Below are positions 5,391-5,820 of a DNA stretch of 5,820 nucleotides, piece by piece. Positions within the stretch are counted from its first letter, which is position 1, and the number at the start of each line of letters is the position of its first letter. This DNA is from Methanoregula sp. (GTDB lineage Archaea; Halobacteriota; Methanomicrobia; Methanomicrobiales; Methanospirillaceae). Below the pieces are notes generated by a model. The model had not been told where the DNA came from. It made no database searches and saw only the letters and a list, made by a program, of their open reading frames with translations. The stretch spans positions 1-5,820 of the forward strand of contig NZ_PIZH01000118.1 in the NCBI RefSeq assembly GCF_002835825.1, written 5' to 3'. The position numbers and the translations under genes are program-made.

Positions 5391-5441
5391 AGCAGACCCT
5401 GGATGAGCTATTTGTGCCGGACCCTGCTTGAAAAAAATTTG

Positions 5442-5480
5442 ATCGCGATCACGATCGCGATTGATTTGCTGATCCGGATC
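5442..5480. repeat. Hairpin module, copy 1
   Basis: Perfect inverted repeat ATCGCGATC (5442-5450) and GATCGCGAT (5453-5461) around AC, then TTTGCT, then palindrome GATCCGGATC (5471-5480), which with the next unit can form TCCGG-ATCAA-CCGGA. With the following array unit, 5444-5507 is a 64-base block repeated at 5724-5787 with about nine differences. Confidence 0.75.
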
Positions 5481-5723
5481 AACCGGACCTTGATTGAAGT
5501 TTTTTGAGCGGACCTTGATCAAAAAAATTTCAGCAGACCGTGCTTACGAAATGTTCCATGGGTCTGTATGAACGGAAAACCCGGAGGGTGCATCATCGAC
5601 GAGGAGACTTGCAGTTTTTCAAGCGGACCCTGCGCAATTTTTTCCGGGCAGACCCTGATGAAAAAATTTTGAGCGGACTCTGCGTGAAAAATTTTTTACG
5701 GATCCTGTTCAAAAAAAATCAAA

Positions 5724-5760
5724 CGCGATCAGGATCGCGATTCATTTGCTGATCCGGATT
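5724..5760. repeat. Hairpin module, copy 2
   Basis: CGCGATC (5724-5730) and GATCGCG (5733-5739) around AG, then the shared TTTGCTGATCCGGAT. The second stem becomes GATCCG (5751-5756) and CGGATC (5764-5769) with loop GATTGAT. Offset from copy 1 is exactly 280 bases. Changes fall mainly in loops and flanks, so both stems are kept. Confidence 0.75.
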
Positions 5761-5820
5761 GATCGGATCTTGATCGAAATATTTTGAACTGACCTTGCTG
5801 ATGAAACAATAACCGAATGT

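Larger units (their letters stand above)
5391..5812. repeat. Degenerate tandem array, about 12 units of 25-27 bp
   Basis: Each unit begins with a box close to GCRGACCYTG, has two to four variable bases, then an A-tract usually running into T (AAAAAATTTT), often ending TGA. Units as read: 5391-5415, 5416-5442, 5481-5507, 5508-5532, 5533-5560, 5600-5622 (weak), 5623-5647, 5648-5672, 5673-5698, 5699-5723, 5761-5787 and 5788-5812. Units are head to tail without unique spacers, so this is not a CRISPR array. Two related hairpin modules (5443-5480, 5724-5760) interrupt it, and 5561-5599 is unrelated sequence. Unit length is not a strict multiple of three and no frame stays open across all units, so it is taken as non-coding. 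The function is unknown. Confidence 0.8.

Noticed and set aside
5304..5752. Two plus-strand ORFs across the repeat array (5304-5507 and 5540-5752)
   Set aside because: They are produced by the repeats; unit lengths vary by one or two bases so no frame persists, and neither has a Shine-Dalgarno site.
5391..5812. CRISPR array
   Set aside because: Units are degenerate and adjacent, with no unique spacers of regular length, and there are no cas genes nearby.

Overview
This window looks like chromosomal DNA of a methanogenic archaeon, most likely of the Methanomicrobiales (Methanoregula/Methanospirillum-like). The placement is inferred from four things: an archaellin with the FTGLEAAIVLIAF-type N-terminus; a receiver-PAS-PAS signalling protein in the style abundant in that order; archaeal TATA boxes (AATATATA, TTTATATG) and archaeal Shine-Dalgarno variants (GAGGT, GGTG, AGGAGTG); and lipobox proteins with Thr/Pro/Ala-rich linkers. 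No rRNA or tRNA is present to confirm it.

Layout. On the minus strand at the left are a 72-residue lipoprotein (47-265) and an OsmC-family protein (377-844). Divergent from OsmC is a 422-residue response regulator with two PAS domains and no kinase or DNA-binding output (990-2258). Convergent with it is a solitary archaellin (2429-3010, minus). A 451-bp spacer follows, holding the archaellin promoter region and an orphan TATA box plus Shine-Dalgarno that may drive a very short ORF or an RNA. Next is a secreted alpha/beta-hydrolase lipoprotein (3462-4334, minus). A 354-bp spacer carries an unusual direct-repeat/palindrome element and a good TATA box, and leads into an 85-residue plus-strand gene for a membrane-anchored or secreted six-cysteine protein (4689-4946).

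The last 874 bp (4947-5820) contain no gene that I can support. They hold a hairpin plus T-run behind the Cys-rich gene, a pair of strong hairpins (5193-5249), and a degenerate array of about twelve 25-27-bp repeats (5391-5812). Each unit joins a GCRGACCYTG box to an A-tract/T-tract. Two copies of a hairpin-forming module interrupt the array, 280 bp apart.

The genes are separate transcription units rather than one operon. Four of the six products act at or outside the membrane (two lipoproteins, the archaellin and the Cys-rich protein). The response regulator is the only signalling component, and nothing here shows what it controls. The least explained parts are the repeat array with its hairpin modules and the Cys-rich gene with its upstream element.
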